The translations under genes were made by a program, and so were the position numbers. From the NCBI RefSeq assembly GCF_934295145.1, contig NZ_CAKRAS010000025.1:1-43305 (forward strand): a stretch of 43,305 bases of DNA, in the 5' to 3' direction. The notes below the pieces were generated by a model. The model was not told where the DNA came from and ran no database searches. It was given only the letters and a program-made list of their open reading frames with translations. This stretch comes from an uncultured Eubacterium sp. (GTDB lineage Bacteria; Bacillota; Clostridia; Lachnospirales; Lachnospiraceae). This document shows positions 16,413-24,242 of the stretch, one piece after another. How positions within the stretch are numbered: position 1 is the stretch's first letter; each line of letters starts with the position of its first letter.

Positions 16413-16565
16413 TTATGCTTCCTGATAATACTGCTCCAGCAGCGCATCCACACGTTTGCTCTGCTCATACACCGCATCATGTTCCAATCCGTTTTGTAAT
16501 ACCAGTTCCTCCAGCATTCTTTTTTCCTGACGAATCATTTCCATCAGTTCCGCTTTTTTCTGCAT
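16413..16565 (-). CDS. Spo0E-family aspartyl-phosphate phosphatase (50 aa)
   Basis: Short protein of 50 residues, MQKKAELMEMIRQ onward, ending LLEQYYQEA. It forms two amphipathic helices with the second carrying SKRVD, which matches the SxxxD signature of Spo0E-like phosphatases that dephosphorylate Spo0A~P and so oppose sporulation. AGGAGGAGATGGA is an excellent ribosome site. The gene has its own promoter (16710-16739) with Spo0A-like boxes just upstream and its own terminator. The family is known to be 45-85 residues, so the length fits. Whether it truly acts on Spo0A is inferred from the signature. Confidence 0.8.
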   Translation of the reverse strand: MQKKAELMEMIRQEKRMLEELVLQNGLEHDAVYEQSKRVDALLEQYYQEA

Positions 16566-16663
16566 TCCATCTCCTCCTGAATGTCTTCCTCCACACTATG
16601 TACCCTGACATAATATATCTTTGTCCTTGTGTTCTACTCTGATGTATTTTTATTTTACAGGCT

Positions 16664-16703
16664 GCATGCTCCGGAAAGAAACATCTTCCCTCCGGGATCA
16701 TGC
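16664..16703 (-). other. Leader hairpin of the Spo0E-like gene
   Basis: Minus-strand GCATG-A-TCCCGGA pairs with TCCGGA-GCATGC, about 12 bp with one mismatch and one bulge, starting at the predicted transcription start. No U tract follows, so it is more likely a 5' stabilising or regulatory hairpin than a terminator. Confidence 0.4.
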
Positions 16704-16709
16704 AACTAT

Positions 16710-16739
16710 ATTTTACTATTATTATTTGTTAAAAGTCAA
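16710..16739 (-). promoter_or_regulatory. Promoter of the Spo0E-like gene
   Basis: Minus-strand TTGACT at 16739-16734, an 18-base spacer, and TAAAAT at 16715-16710. It sits downstream of the DUF1540 stop and about 145 bases before the Spo0E-like ATG. Confidence 0.55.
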
Positions 16740-16746
16740 ATATAAG

Positions 16747-16765
16747 TTGTCGACAAAACTCGACA
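16747..16765. promoter_or_regulatory. Spo0A-box-like sites upstream of the Spo0E-like gene
   Basis: TTGTCGACAA at 16747-16756 carries TGTCGAC on both strands, and TGTCGAG lies on the minus strand at 16765-16759. Each matches the 0A box TGTCGAA at 6 of 7 bases. They sit 8-26 bases upstream of the -35 element, a position suited to activation. None is perfect, so the call is tentative. Confidence 0.4.
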
Positions 16766-16783
16766 TGCCTGCGCACATTTCCG

Positions 16784-17098
16784 CTAACGACAGCAAAAAT
16801 CTGCACACTCGGTTTCTCGACAGGTACAGGCCTGGCTTCCACCTCCGATTCCAATACTCTCCGCGCAACATTTGCAGTCACGGTTGTGTACGCAACTGGA
16901 TGCTTCGCAGTCAATATCTACCGTGCTGCTGGCCTGGCTCACAGAGTTGCTGGCGCTCCCATTTTTTCCGCGGAAACTCTCGCAACAGGTGTCGCTTGCC
17001 TTTTTCGCATTGGAACCTCCCACGGTAATATCTTCTTTTGCACAATAATGATCCTGATTATACAGACAACTTGTTACTGAACAGTCTAACTGTGTCAT
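16784..17098 (-). CDS. DUF1540 cysteine-rich protein (two repeats)
   Basis: Small cysteine-rich protein of 104 residues. Two similar units, each of the form CxxxxCxxNxxxxCxxxxIxVGGxxAxxxxxTxCxxF, lie at about residues 5-42 and 62-100: LDCSVTSCLYNQDHYC and IDCEASSCVHNRDCKC begin them. The units match DUF1540, which is frequent in spore-forming Clostridia and likely binds metal through its cysteines; function is unknown. AAAGGAGG is ahead of the ATG. It lies between a terminator for the SEC-C gene and the Spo0E-like promoter, so it is probably expressed alone. A sporulation link is only suggested by the neighbour. Confidence 0.85.
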   Translation of the reverse strand: MTQLDCSVTSCLYNQDHYCAKEDITVGGSNAKKASDTCCESFRGKNGSASNSVSQASSTVDIDCEASSCVHNRDCKCCAESIGIGGGSQACTCRETECADFCCR

Positions 17099-17183
17099 TG
17101 CAAAATCCTCCTTTGATTTTTATACAAAGGCAGTATGTGCAGGTTAGCCGGATTTATACCTGTGCTGCTGTATTTATAAAAAA

Positions 17184-17222
17184 ATACCTGTGGCAAAATC
17201 ATTTTCCTTTCGCCACAGGTAT
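17184..17222 (-). terminator. Terminator after the SEC-C gene
   Basis: Perfect 11-bp stem: ATACCTGTGGC at 17184-17194 with GCCACAGGTAT at 17212-17222, loop 17 bases, followed on the minus strand by a run of seven T. It begins 60 bases after the SEC-C stop. Confidence 0.9.
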
Positions 17223-17281
17223 CAATATGTTTCATATTATAATATTAGAAGAAACCCAAAAAATGTTTTTAACAATTTGTC

Positions 17282-17788
17282 TTATTTGTTTCTTCCGCAG
17301 CATTTTTTGTATTTTTTGCCGCTTCCGCATGGACACGGATCGTTTGGATATACTTTTGCTTCTTTAATGATTGTTCCGGATTTTTTCTGCTCTGTATATA
17401 ACTGTTTTAATTTTTCCTCCGGGAAAATCTCTTTCCACTGCGGAAGTTCATACAGCCAATCTGCTTTTGCTTCTACCATATTTTTGTAAAGTTTCTCTTT
17501 GTCAAATGCAAGACTTACATGGCTGTCCTCTGTCAGATCCTCAAGTTCATTCGGAGTAACAAGACTCTCATCGATTCCATCAAGGAAACCAACCATAGCC
17601 ATAACTTCAATATCAAAATGCTCTGCCAGCTCTTTGACAGTTCCTTCTACTACCTCATCCGGATTGGAGAGAAGTTTCTCATATACGCTTTTCTCAATTG
17701 CAAAATAACGACTCCAGAAATTCTGAAGCTGACCTCTGTCTGCTTTTTCATTAAAGGCAACTGCCTGCCAATCCTGTAATAATCCCAT
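17282..17788 (-). CDS. SEC-C motif domain protein
   Basis: Cytoplasmic protein of 168 residues with a C-terminal SEC-C zinc-binding motif, NDPCPCGSGKKYKKCCG, the same element that ends SecA in many bacteria. The remaining residues form an acidic all-helical domain with no recognised catalytic motif. The motif is also found on many stand-alone proteins of unknown role. The ATG at 17788 (MGLLQDWQ) is preferred over the GTG at 17800, since AAAGGTGG lies 8 bases before the ATG. It has its own promoter (17844-17873) and terminator and is thus monocistronic. A role in secretion or ribosome association is only a guess from the motif. Confidence 0.85.
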   Translation of the reverse strand: MGLLQDWQAVAFNEKADRGQLQNFWSRYFAIEKSVYEKLLSNPDEVVEGTVKELAEHFDIEVMAMVGFLDGIDESLVTPNELEDLTEDSHVSLAFDKEKLYKNMVEAKADWLYELPQWKEIFPEEKLKQLYTEQKKSGTIIKEAKVYPNDPCPCGSGKKYKKCCGRNK

Positions 17789-17843
17789 TATTTTTACCAC
17801 CTTTTGTTTATTTTATTCGTCATTACGCGCTATCGCATGTTTT

Positions 17844-17873
17844 AGTATACCTCATGTGCACTATGTTTGTAAA
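17844..17873 (-). promoter_or_regulatory. Promoter of the SEC-C gene
   Basis: Minus-strand TTTACA at 17873-17868, an 18-base spacer, and TATACT at 17849-17844, 56 bases before the start codon. A perfect 20-base A/T palindrome (CATTTTTAT/ATAAAAATG, 17877-17896) lies just upstream of the -35. Confidence 0.6.
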
Positions 17874-17902
17874 CTCCATTTTTATGAATAAAAATGTTTT
17901 TC

Positions 17903-17977
17903 CCGGCCATACTTACAGTAAGACGGCAGATATTTTAATTACCCCCATACATCTACCGTCCAGGCCGGTATACCGGC
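17903..17977 (-). other. Candidate structured RNA element
   Basis: On the minus strand an outer stem CCGGCC (17968-17963) with GGCCGG (17908-17903) encloses a 10-bp stem GACGGTAGAT (17960-17951) with ATCTGCCGTC (17931-17922) and a 19-base loop. A perfect 14-base palindrome GCCGGTATACCGGC (17964-17977) offers an alternative pairing for the outer arm. The inner stem has a G-U pair on the minus strand but a C-A mismatch on plus, which points to a minus-strand RNA. It lies between araA and the SEC-C promoter in a 331-base gap without genes. Confidence 0.45.
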
Positions 17978-18043
17978 ACAAAAGACAAGTTTTTTAACTT
18001 ATCCTCCCCTATTTATGACAGGAAAGCTCTTACTTTCCAATCC

Positions 18044-18085
18044 AAAGAGACCGCCACGGATTTTATTTTCCGTGACGATCTCTTT
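18044..18085 (-). terminator. Hairpin after araA, probable terminator
   Basis: AAAGAGACCGCCACGGA at 18044-18060 pairs with TCCGTGACGATCTCTTT at 18069-18085, a 17-bp stem with few mismatches, 35 bases after the araA stop. The T run on the minus side is only three long, while the plus side has five, so it may work in both directions. A second hairpin, GGAAAG/CTTTCC, follows at 18021-18038. Confidence 0.55.
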
Positions 18086-18119
18086 TTCTTGTAACCTGTG
18101 TACTTATAAACCTGGATAC

Positions 18120-19619
18120 TTATTTTCTGTATGCAAGTGCATTCCATCTCAGCTCGTTTTTCAGCTGACGGATATTCGTATCTTTATCAATATAAACAGC
18201 TTCAATACCCATTGCATCTGCCCAGTCTCCCATCTGCTCAGCTGTCAGATCATAGGAAAATGCCGTATGATGTGCACCACCTGCAAGGATCCATGCCTCT
18301 GCACCAGTAATCAGATTTGGCTGAGGTGTCCAGAATGCAGTAGCAACCGGAAGCTTCGGCATTGGTTTTTCTGTTTTTTTGCAATCCACATCGTTGATGA
18401 TCAGACGGAAACGGTCGCCAAGATCAATCAGAGAAGTTGCAATACCAGGACCTGTCTTTGCAGTAAATACTAAACGCGCCGGATCTTCTCTGTCACCCAT
18501 AGACAACGGCTGCTCTTTGATACTGATCGGACCATCTGCGATACTTGGGCAAACCTCCAGCATATGAGCTTCCAGAATGCCTTCTTTGCCAGGAACGAGA
18601 TTATATGTATAATCTTCCATAAAGGATGTTCCCTTTGCGTCTTTCATTCCCTGAGTCATAATCTTCATAACGCGTACCATGGCTGCTGTCTTCCAGTCAC
18701 CCTCACCGCCGAAACCGTATCCTTTTTCCATCAGACGCTGGATAGCCAGTCCCGGAAGCTGTTTCAATGCTCCCAGATCTCCGAAATGAGTAACGATTGC
18801 CTGGTAGTTTTTCTCCTCAAGGAAACGCTCAAATCCAATCTCGATTCCAGCCTGAACTGCCACATGTTTGCGGAATTCTTTTTCATCTCTGCCTTCTAAC
18901 AGGATCTGATATTTGCTGTAATATTCTTCTACTAATGTATCAATATCCGCCTGAGAAACAGCTGCCACAGCCTCAGCGATCTCATTTACCGGATAAGCAT
19001 CTACTTCCCAGCCAAATTTGATCTGTGCTTCTACTTTGTCTCCCTCAGTAACCGCTACATTTCTCATATTATCCGCGATTCTCATAACACGGATATGACT
19101 GCTTTCCACAACGCCTACTGCGGTACGCATCCAGGAGCCAATCTTTTTCTGAACTGTTTCGTCTTCCCAGTAGCCAACTACAATCTTACGCTCCATACCA
19201 AGACGGCTGAAAATATGACCATACTCACGATCTCCGTGTGCAGACTGATTCTCATTCATAAAATCCATATCAATCGTATCATATGGAATTTCACGATTAA
19301 ACTGTGTATGCAGATGAAGCAGTGGTTTTCTGTATTCCTGCAGGCCGAGGATCCATGATTTTGCCGGTGAGAAAGTGTGCATCCATGTAATGACACCTGC
19401 ACAGTTTTCATCATTGTTTGCCTCGTTGAATGTCTGACGAATCAGTGCATTTGTAATCAGTGTAGGTTTCCAGACAACCTCATACGGAAGATTTCCGGAT
19501 GCATTTAAGGCATTTACGATAATTTTTGCGTGTTCTGCCACATGGTTCAGACACTCGTCTCCATATAAATCCTGGGAACCTGTACAAAACCAAAATTTGT
19601 AATTTTTCTGCTGAATCAT
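18120..19619 (-). CDS. araA: L-arabinose isomerase
   Basis: Cytoplasmic isomerase that converts L-arabinose to L-ribulose with a divalent metal. The 499 residues match the family in length. Recognisable segments include the N-terminal FWFCTGSQDLYGDE, the GVITWMHTFSPAKSWI stretch, LLHLHTQFNREIPYDTIDMDF-type motif (positions about 95-115), and ALKQLPGLAIQRLMEKGYGFGGEGDWKT with the catalytic glutamates. The ATG has GAGGAGG ahead of it. It is the third gene of the arabinose operon, 60 bases after araD, and ends at a hairpin at 18044-18085. Confidence 0.98.
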   Translation of the reverse strand: MIQQKNYKFWFCTGSQDLYGDECLNHVAEHAKIIVNALNASGNLPYEVVWKPTLITNALIRQTFNEANNDENCAGVITWMHTFSPAKSWILGLQEYRKPLLHLHTQFNREIPYDTIDMDFMNENQSAHGDREYGHIFSRLGMERKIVVGYWEDETVQKKIGSWMRTAVGVVESSHIRVMRIADNMRNVAVTEGDKVEAQIKFGWEVDAYPVNEIAEAVAAVSQADIDTLVEEYYSKYQILLEGRDEKEFRKHVAVQAGIEIGFERFLEEKNYQAIVTHFGDLGALKQLPGLAIQRLMEKGYGFGGEGDWKTAAMVRVMKIMTQGMKDAKGTSFMEDYTYNLVPGKEGILEAHMLEVCPSIADGPISIKEQPLSMGDREDPARLVFTAKTGPGIATSLIDLGDRFRLIINDVDCKKTEKPMPKLPVATAFWTPQPNLITGAEAWILAGGAHHTAFSYDLTAEQMGDWADAMGIEAVYIDKDTNIRQLKNELRWNALAYRK

Positions 19620-19679
19620 AATATATTTTCCTCCTCATATATATCGTTTCTGTTTTGTAGTTGCAATTTCATCAAATGG

Positions 19680-20378
19680 TTAGTTGTTCTGTCCGTAATA
19701 TGCATTCGCGCCATGTTTTCTGTAATAGTGCTTGTCCTGCAGTTCCTGCGGTGCCGGCTGATTCTGCGGATTGATCATCTCACAGCGAGCAGCCATTTTT
19801 GCCACTTCTTCCAGAACAACTGCGTTGTGTACTGCCTCATGTGCATCTTTGCCCCAGGTAAACGGACCATGATTTTTACATAAAACTGCCGGTACTGCGA
19901 TATAATCTTTGCTGCGGCGTTCGAACTCATCCGCGATCAGCACGCCGGTATTATGCTCATATCCTTCGTCAATCTCTTCTTTCGTCAGATTGCGCACGCA
20001 TGGAACTTCTCCGTAAATATAATCCGCATGGGTTGTTCCATAACACGGAATGTCACGTCCTGCCTGCGCCCAGCTGGTGGCCCAGGAAGAATGCGTATGT
20101 ACGATTCCACCGATATTCGGAAAACGATTATAAAGAACCACATGGGTCGCGGTATCAGAAGACGGATTATAGCGTCCCTCCACTTTATTTCCCTTTAAAT
20201 CTACGACCACCATATCTTCCGGTGTCAGCAGATCATATTCCACACCACTTGGTTTGATAACAAACAGCCCGGATTCCCGGTCAATTCCGCTGACATTTCC
20301 CCAGGTGAATGTTACCAGTCCATACTTCGGAAGCATCATATTTGCTTCATATACCTGTTTTTTCAACTCTTCCAGCAT
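19680..20378 (-). CDS. araD: L-ribulose-5-phosphate 4-epimerase
   Basis: Class II aldolase-fold zinc enzyme that converts L-ribulose-5-phosphate to D-xylulose-5-phosphate, which enters the pentose phosphate pathway. The 232-residue protein has the phosphate-binding segment TFTWGNVSGIDRES, the substrate serines around IKPSGVEYD, the metal ligands in GIVHTHSSWAT, and the third histidine in CKNHGPFTWG. GGGAGGG precedes the ATG. It lies between the FGGY kinase and araA, 41 and 60 bases from each, so all three enzymes of the pathway are in one operon. Confidence 0.97.
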   Translation of the reverse strand: MLEELKKQVYEANMMLPKYGLVTFTWGNVSGIDRESGLFVIKPSGVEYDLLTPEDMVVVDLKGNKVEGRYNPSSDTATHVVLYNRFPNIGGIVHTHSSWATSWAQAGRDIPCYGTTHADYIYGEVPCVRNLTKEEIDEGYEHNTGVLIADEFERRSKDYIAVPAVLCKNHGPFTWGKDAHEAVHNAVVLEEVAKMAARCEMINPQNQPAPQELQDKHYYRKHGANAYYGQNN

Positions 20379-20419
20379 GAAAAATCCCTCCCGTTTTTCA
20401 TATATGTATATCTGATCTA

Positions 20420-22024
20420 TTAGTACAATTGTTCTACTGCTGCACGCTCAATGGCAAGACCTGCTTTATAATCTTTCATAAATGTCTCAAAGCCTTCCAC
20501 ATCGGCTGCCTCCGGCTGCATTGCACTGCCTTCCTCTCCGTGGAAAATTCTGGCATTCAGATACTCCGGCAATGTCTCGCCTTCTGCCTTGTTCTGCATG
20601 TAAGCGGCCAGAAGTGCAATTCCCCAGGCACCGCCCTCACCGGCTGTCTCCATAACAAACACCGGTGTCTGCATTGCCGCAGCCATGATCCGCTGTCCGA
20701 CGCCTTTTGTCAGGAAAAATCCACCATGACCAAGCATTTTGTCAATCTGTACTTTTTCCTGTTTTACCAGAATGTCCATACCGGCTTTCAATGCTCCAAG
20801 TGATGTCATCAGATGTACTCTCATGAAGTTTGCAAGATTAAATGCACTGTCCGGTCTGCGCACAAACAATGGGCGTCCTTCTTCAAATCCGGTAATACTC
20901 TCTCCCGAAAAATAATTGTATGCCAGCAGGCCACCGCAGTCTGCATCACCTTCCAGTGCCTTGCGATACAAAGTTCCGTACAAAGTATCCATATCCGGCT
21001 TCACGCCAAAAGCTTCCAGTGCTTCGCCAAACAATCCAACCCACGCATTCAGGTCAGAGGTACAGTTATTGCAGTGTACCATAGCCACCGGTTTTCCATC
21101 CGGTGTGGTAACCATATCGATTTCTTCATAATATTTGGAAAGTGCATGTTCCATAACAACCATGGCAAATACACTTGTTCCTGCGGATACGTTTCCGGTA
21201 CGTACTGCCACACTGTTTGTCGCTGTCATACCGGTTCCCGCGTCTCCCTCCGGCGGACAAAGCGGTATTCCTGCCTGCAGATCCCCTGCCGGGTCAAGCA
21301 ATTTTGCACCTGCCTCCGTCAGTACACCAGCCTGCTCTCCTGCCACCAGAACTTTCGGGAAAATATCTTTCAAATGATAGTTCATTCCTTTTGCCTGTAA
21401 GAGCCCGTCAAATTTTGCCGCCATTACTTTATCATAATCATTGGTATTTGAATCAATTGGGAACATTCCAGCAGCCTCACCGACACCGACTACTTTTTCT
21501 CCTGTAAGTTTCCAGTGAATATAGCCAGCCAAAGTGGTAACAAAACTAATCTGTTTTATATGAGACTCACCATTTAGAATTGCCTGATACAAATGTGCCA
21601 CGCTCCATCGCTGCGGAATATTAAATGAAAAAGTTTCAGAAAGTTCTTTTGCAGCCTGCTCTGTCATAGTATTTCTCCAGGTACGGAACGGAACCAGTAA
21701 CTGATCTTCTGCATCAAAAGCCATATAACCGTGCATCATGCCGCTAAATCCCATAGCAGCTACCCGATTTAAAGTGACTCCATATTTTTCCTGCACATTC
21801 TGTTTCAGTTTTGCATAACAATCCTGTAATCCTTCCCGGATATCGGCCAGACTGTAAGTCCAGATCTGGTTCTCCAGACGATTTTCCCATCCATGACTGC
21901 CCAAAGCCAGTGTATCTCCAGCTTCATCGATCAAAACAGCCTTAATTCTTGTGGAACCAAATTCCATACCGAGAATCGCCTGACCATTTCGGATCAGCTC
22001 TGCAATTTTTAACTTGTCCATCAT
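20420..22024 (-). CDS. FGGY-family sugar kinase, presumed L-ribulokinase
   Basis: Cytoplasmic kinase of the FGGY family, 534 residues, expected to phosphorylate L-ribulose because it lies between the araC-type regulator and araD/araA. The N-terminal phosphate loop is LGMEFGSTRIKAVLID, and the C-terminal ATP-binding part includes MLGHGGFFLTKGVGQRIMAAA and ETAGEGGAWGIALLAAY. It does not look like classical AraB; it resembles a separate FGGY subgroup annotated only as carbohydrate kinase in Clostridia, so the substrate rests on gene context. Two ATGs occur in tandem; the second (22021) has a better distance from GGGGG. Confidence 0.88.
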   Translation of the reverse strand: MMDKLKIAELIRNGQAILGMEFGSTRIKAVLIDEAGDTLALGSHGWENRLENQIWTYSLADIREGLQDCYAKLKQNVQEKYGVTLNRVAAMGFSGMMHGYMAFDAEDQLLVPFRTWRNTMTEQAAKELSETFSFNIPQRWSVAHLYQAILNGESHIKQISFVTTLAGYIHWKLTGEKVVGVGEAAGMFPIDSNTNDYDKVMAAKFDGLLQAKGMNYHLKDIFPKVLVAGEQAGVLTEAGAKLLDPAGDLQAGIPLCPPEGDAGTGMTATNSVAVRTGNVSAGTSVFAMVVMEHALSKYYEEIDMVTTPDGKPVAMVHCNNCTSDLNAWVGLFGEALEAFGVKPDMDTLYGTLYRKALEGDADCGGLLAYNYFSGESITGFEEGRPLFVRRPDSAFNLANFMRVHLMTSLGALKAGMDILVKQEKVQIDKMLGHGGFFLTKGVGQRIMAAAMQTPVFVMETAGEGGAWGIALLAAYMQNKAEGETLPEYLNARIFHGEEGSAMQPEAADVEGFETFMKDYKAGLAIERAAVEQLY

Positions 22025-22264
22025 TTTTCCCCCTTTATTTATGATCGTAACATATTTTCATTCTTTCTGGATATCTTTGTCTCTCAATGCTTTTATCATA
22101 AATCATTTTCAATGAAATCAAAAGAATTTTATTATGCATTTTCTGGACATTTATTGACATTCCATATAAAATAAAAAGAAAAATATACTTTTTCAGATCT
22201 TAGCCTTCCGGATTGTGGAACTATCCGTTTTCCCTGTCCTGTGCTATGATCTTCGGAGGCATAT
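22025..22264. promoter_or_regulatory. Divergent regulatory region of the arabinose genes
   Basis: This 240-base A/T-rich gap separates the leftward ara operon from the rightward AraC-type gene and must hold both promoters. On plus, GACAT repeats occur at 22146-22150 and 22156-22160, 10 bases apart, a spacing seen in direct-repeat operators for AraC-type proteins. For the regulator, TGCTATGAT at about 22243-22251 resembles an extended -10. For the ara operon, TATGAT-like -10 candidates exist but no convincing -35. No cre or AraR box was recognised. Confidence 0.4.
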
Positions 22265-23152
22265 ATGCTTGCAAATTTTGAACCAAGAAATACTGGTAGC
22301 GCTGAGCGGGTCTGGACCGGCCGCTACCGTAACCTGCACAATCTCCCGCACTGGCATCTGGAAAATGAACTGATTATTGTGGAACAGGGCTGTGTCACGG
22401 TGTCCCACAATCATCAGGAATATAACCTTACCGCCGGAGAATCCATTTTTCTTTCCAGCGGGGAAATCCACTATATCAAAAGTGAGCCAGACAGTATTAC
22501 CGCTATCACCTTATTTGATGCAGCTCTGACTGCACCGCTGACCAGTCATTATCAGCTCTGCTGTGCCAAACTGTCTGGTAACTATGATATTACAGCAGTC
22601 TTTTCCCTTATTCAGAGAGAGCGTAGCGAGAAAAAACTTTTCTTTGAACAACAGACCTGTGTGCTGATCACCGAATTAATGATCCGGATCTTTCGCGGAG
22701 AAGCCTGTATGCCTGCGGTAAGCCGCCAGGAACACTCTTCCATCGACAATTACAAAGATCTGCTGGATGAAATTGACAAAAATTACAACTACATCACATT
22801 TTCCGATGCCGCTGCATTTATGGGACTGTCAGAACCGTATTTTTCGAGATTTTTCCGAAAGATTTCCGGCATGACATTCTCCCGATACCTGAATACCGTT
22901 CGTTTGGAGCATGCCATCGCCATGCTGCTGGAAAATCCACGCAAACATTCGGTGACAGAAATCGCATCCCTCTGTGGATTCGAAACCATCCGGCATTTTA
23001 ACCGTGTTTTCCGTGATATTACAGGAATGTCGCCACGGGAACTTCCCGCCAATTATGTTCCGGATTTCAAGCCGATCTGCCGGATTGCGGATGCATTTGA
23101 CCCGACACTGCAAAGTTCGGAACTCTTGACGGAACCAGATTCACAGGAGTAA
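22265..23152 (+). CDS. AraC-family transcriptional regulator with cupin domain
   Basis: DNA-binding regulator of 295 residues. The N-terminal half is a sugar-sensing cupin (NLPHWHLENELIIVEQGCVTV, then LTAGESIFLSSGEIHYI). The C-terminal 100 residues hold two helix-turn-helix units: ITFSDAAAFMGLSEPYFSRF and VTEIASLCGFETIRHFNRVF, followed by the family end motif GMSPRELP. GGAGG precedes the ATG. It is divergent from the ara operon, which suggests that it senses L-arabinose or a related sugar and controls that operon. This is one of only two plus-strand genes in the window. Confidence 0.94.
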   Translation: MLANFEPRNTGSAERVWTGRYRNLHNLPHWHLENELIIVEQGCVTVSHNHQEYNLTAGESIFLSSGEIHYIKSEPDSITAITLFDAALTAPLTSHYQLCCAKLSGNYDITAVFSLIQRERSEKKLFFEQQTCVLITELMIRIFRGEACMPAVSRQEHSSIDNYKDLLDEIDKNYNYITFSDAAAFMGLSEPYFSRFFRKISGMTFSRYLNTVRLEHAIAMLLENPRKHSVTEIASLCGFETIRHFNRVFRDITGMSPRELPANYVPDFKPICRIADAFDPTLQSSELLTEPDSQE

Positions 23153-23188
23153 GATAGAAGAACAAACAGAAATGGAGAATTTATTTAT

Positions 23189-23416
23189 ATGAAAAAATTA
23201 AAACAGATTACTGCACTTATCGGTGTTATCGCACTGGCTGGATTATACGTGTCTACACTGGTGCTGGCGCTGATTGGCAGTGCGGAAGCGATCAACCTGT
23301 TAAAAGTTGCCGTGTATGCAACAATTGTGCTTCCGGTATTGCTTTGGGCTTATTCTTTCATCTACCGAATGATGAAAGGGAAACAGAATGATGATACGTC
23401 TGAAAAGGATGACTAA
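23189..23416 (+). CDS. Small two-pass membrane protein, unknown function
   Basis: A 75-residue protein with two hydrophobic segments (about residues 7-29 and 36-58), a basic loop and an acidic tail ending TSEKDD. The start has a GGAG site eight to ten bases upstream. It follows the AraC gene by 36 bases on the same strand and is probably co-transcribed with it, ending at the terminator at 23537-23607. No family was recognised. Composition and start signal support a real gene; function cannot be read from the sequence. Confidence 0.75.
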   Translation: MKKLKQITALIGVIALAGLYVSTLVLALIGSAEAINLLKVAVYATIVLPVLLWAYSFIYRMMKGKQNDDTSEKDD

Positions 23417-23536
23417 AATTTAATATTATACTTTTCAATCGCATTGACACCGTACACTATATATTCCAGCACATTCATTACAATCATCAGGGAATTCCAT
23501 CTACCGTGTAACACTGAATAACCTCGTAACTTAGAT

Positions 23537-23607
23537 GAAAGGACTCTGGCTATTTTTTCTTAACCAGCGATTGTTAGCGGGAAAGACTAAATAGCAGAGT
23601 CCTTTTT
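23537..23607 (+). terminator. Long hairpin terminator between converging genes
   Basis: AAAGGACTCT-G-GCTATTT at 23537-23554 pairs with AAATAGC-AGAGTCCTTT at 23589-23605, followed on plus by a T run, giving a 17-bp stem with one bulge. It ends the AraC/small-protein unit. The unpaired 34-base loop is unusually long. On minus, the T run is short, so it is mainly a plus-strand terminator for the gene at 23189, though it may also slow transcripts from the DUF4340 gene. Confidence 0.8.
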
Positions 23608-23631
23608 TCATAACCTACCGTTTGTACAACA

Positions 23632-24213
23632 CTATTCTGTCGTAGCCGAAGTATCAGAAGACGTATCGTCTGTATCATCAACCTTGAGATCATCGATTCC
23701 TTTATTTAATGTCGTATTCACATAGCTGCTGCCAACCAGATATACATTTGCATCGCCGCTGACCTGCACGTAGGTGCCGCCCACAATCTCATTTGTGCTT
23801 CCAAATGTCACCTTTTTTTCACTTCCATCCGAGAAATTCAGTGTTACCTGCTGTGTCGGCTGATCAATGCCATACTCTGACACATTCTCCGGGCTTTCCA
23901 CGGTACTGTCCGCAGTCATACTGCCAAGAGAAGACAGCATCGTTTTCATTTTATCCGCATCAATCTCTGCGTTTTCATCTGTACTGCACTTCCAGTCATC
24001 ACCATCCTTTACAAAACTCAGAACTGTCTCGTCATATTCATAGGAAATCCCGGTTACATCATCCGATGCAAACTGAAGTGCATAGACTTTCTCATCTTCT
24101 TCCTGCTGTGCTGCTTTCTGATCCTGTTTTTTCTGGTATCCTTTCATCCCAGCAGACGCAGCTACAATTGCCACCAATGCAATCACTAGAATAATCCATT
24201 GTTTTTTTCTCAT
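23632..24213 (-). CDS. DUF4340 domain protein of a Gld-type ABC transporter operon
   Basis: Lipid- or membrane-anchored extracytoplasmic protein of 193 residues. A basic start, one membrane segment (about residues 5-24), then a domain of beta-strand pattern (GISYEYDETVLSFVKDGDDW, read in part; SEYGIDQPTQQVTLNF; GGTYVQVSGDANVYLV) that matches DUF4340, a domain often found next to GldG-like proteins. The tail is rich in Asp/Ser/Thr. The ATG at 24213 (MRKKQW) is chosen over 24219 because AAAGGA lies 8 bases from it. It is the last gene of the transporter operon; a long hairpin at 24243-24299 separates it from the permease. Role unknown. Confidence 0.85.
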   Translation of the reverse strand: MRKKQWIILVIALVAIVAASAGMKGYQKKQDQKAAQQEEDEKVYALQFASDDVTGISYEYDETVLSFVKDGDDWKCSTDENAEIDADKMKTMLSSLGSMTADSTVESPENVSEYGIDQPTQQVTLNFSDGSEKKVTFGSTNEIVGGTYVQVSGDANVYLVGSSYVNTTLNKGIDDLKVDDTDDTSSDTSATTE

Positions 24214-24242
24214 ACACATATTCCTTTCAAAAGCATGATACT

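Noticed and set aside
17789..18119. A known riboswitch or housekeeping RNA (SRP, RNase P, 6S, tmRNA)
   Set aside because: None of the conserved core sequences of these RNAs is present.
20813..21400. 195-codon open frame on plus inside the FGGY kinase gene
   Set aside because: It is antisense to a gene with clear family motifs and lacks a ribosome site; similar shadow frames occur across the window.
23440..23610. TTGACA followed by a terminator as a small RNA gene
   Set aside because: No -10 lies at a usable distance from the TTGACA at 23444-23449.
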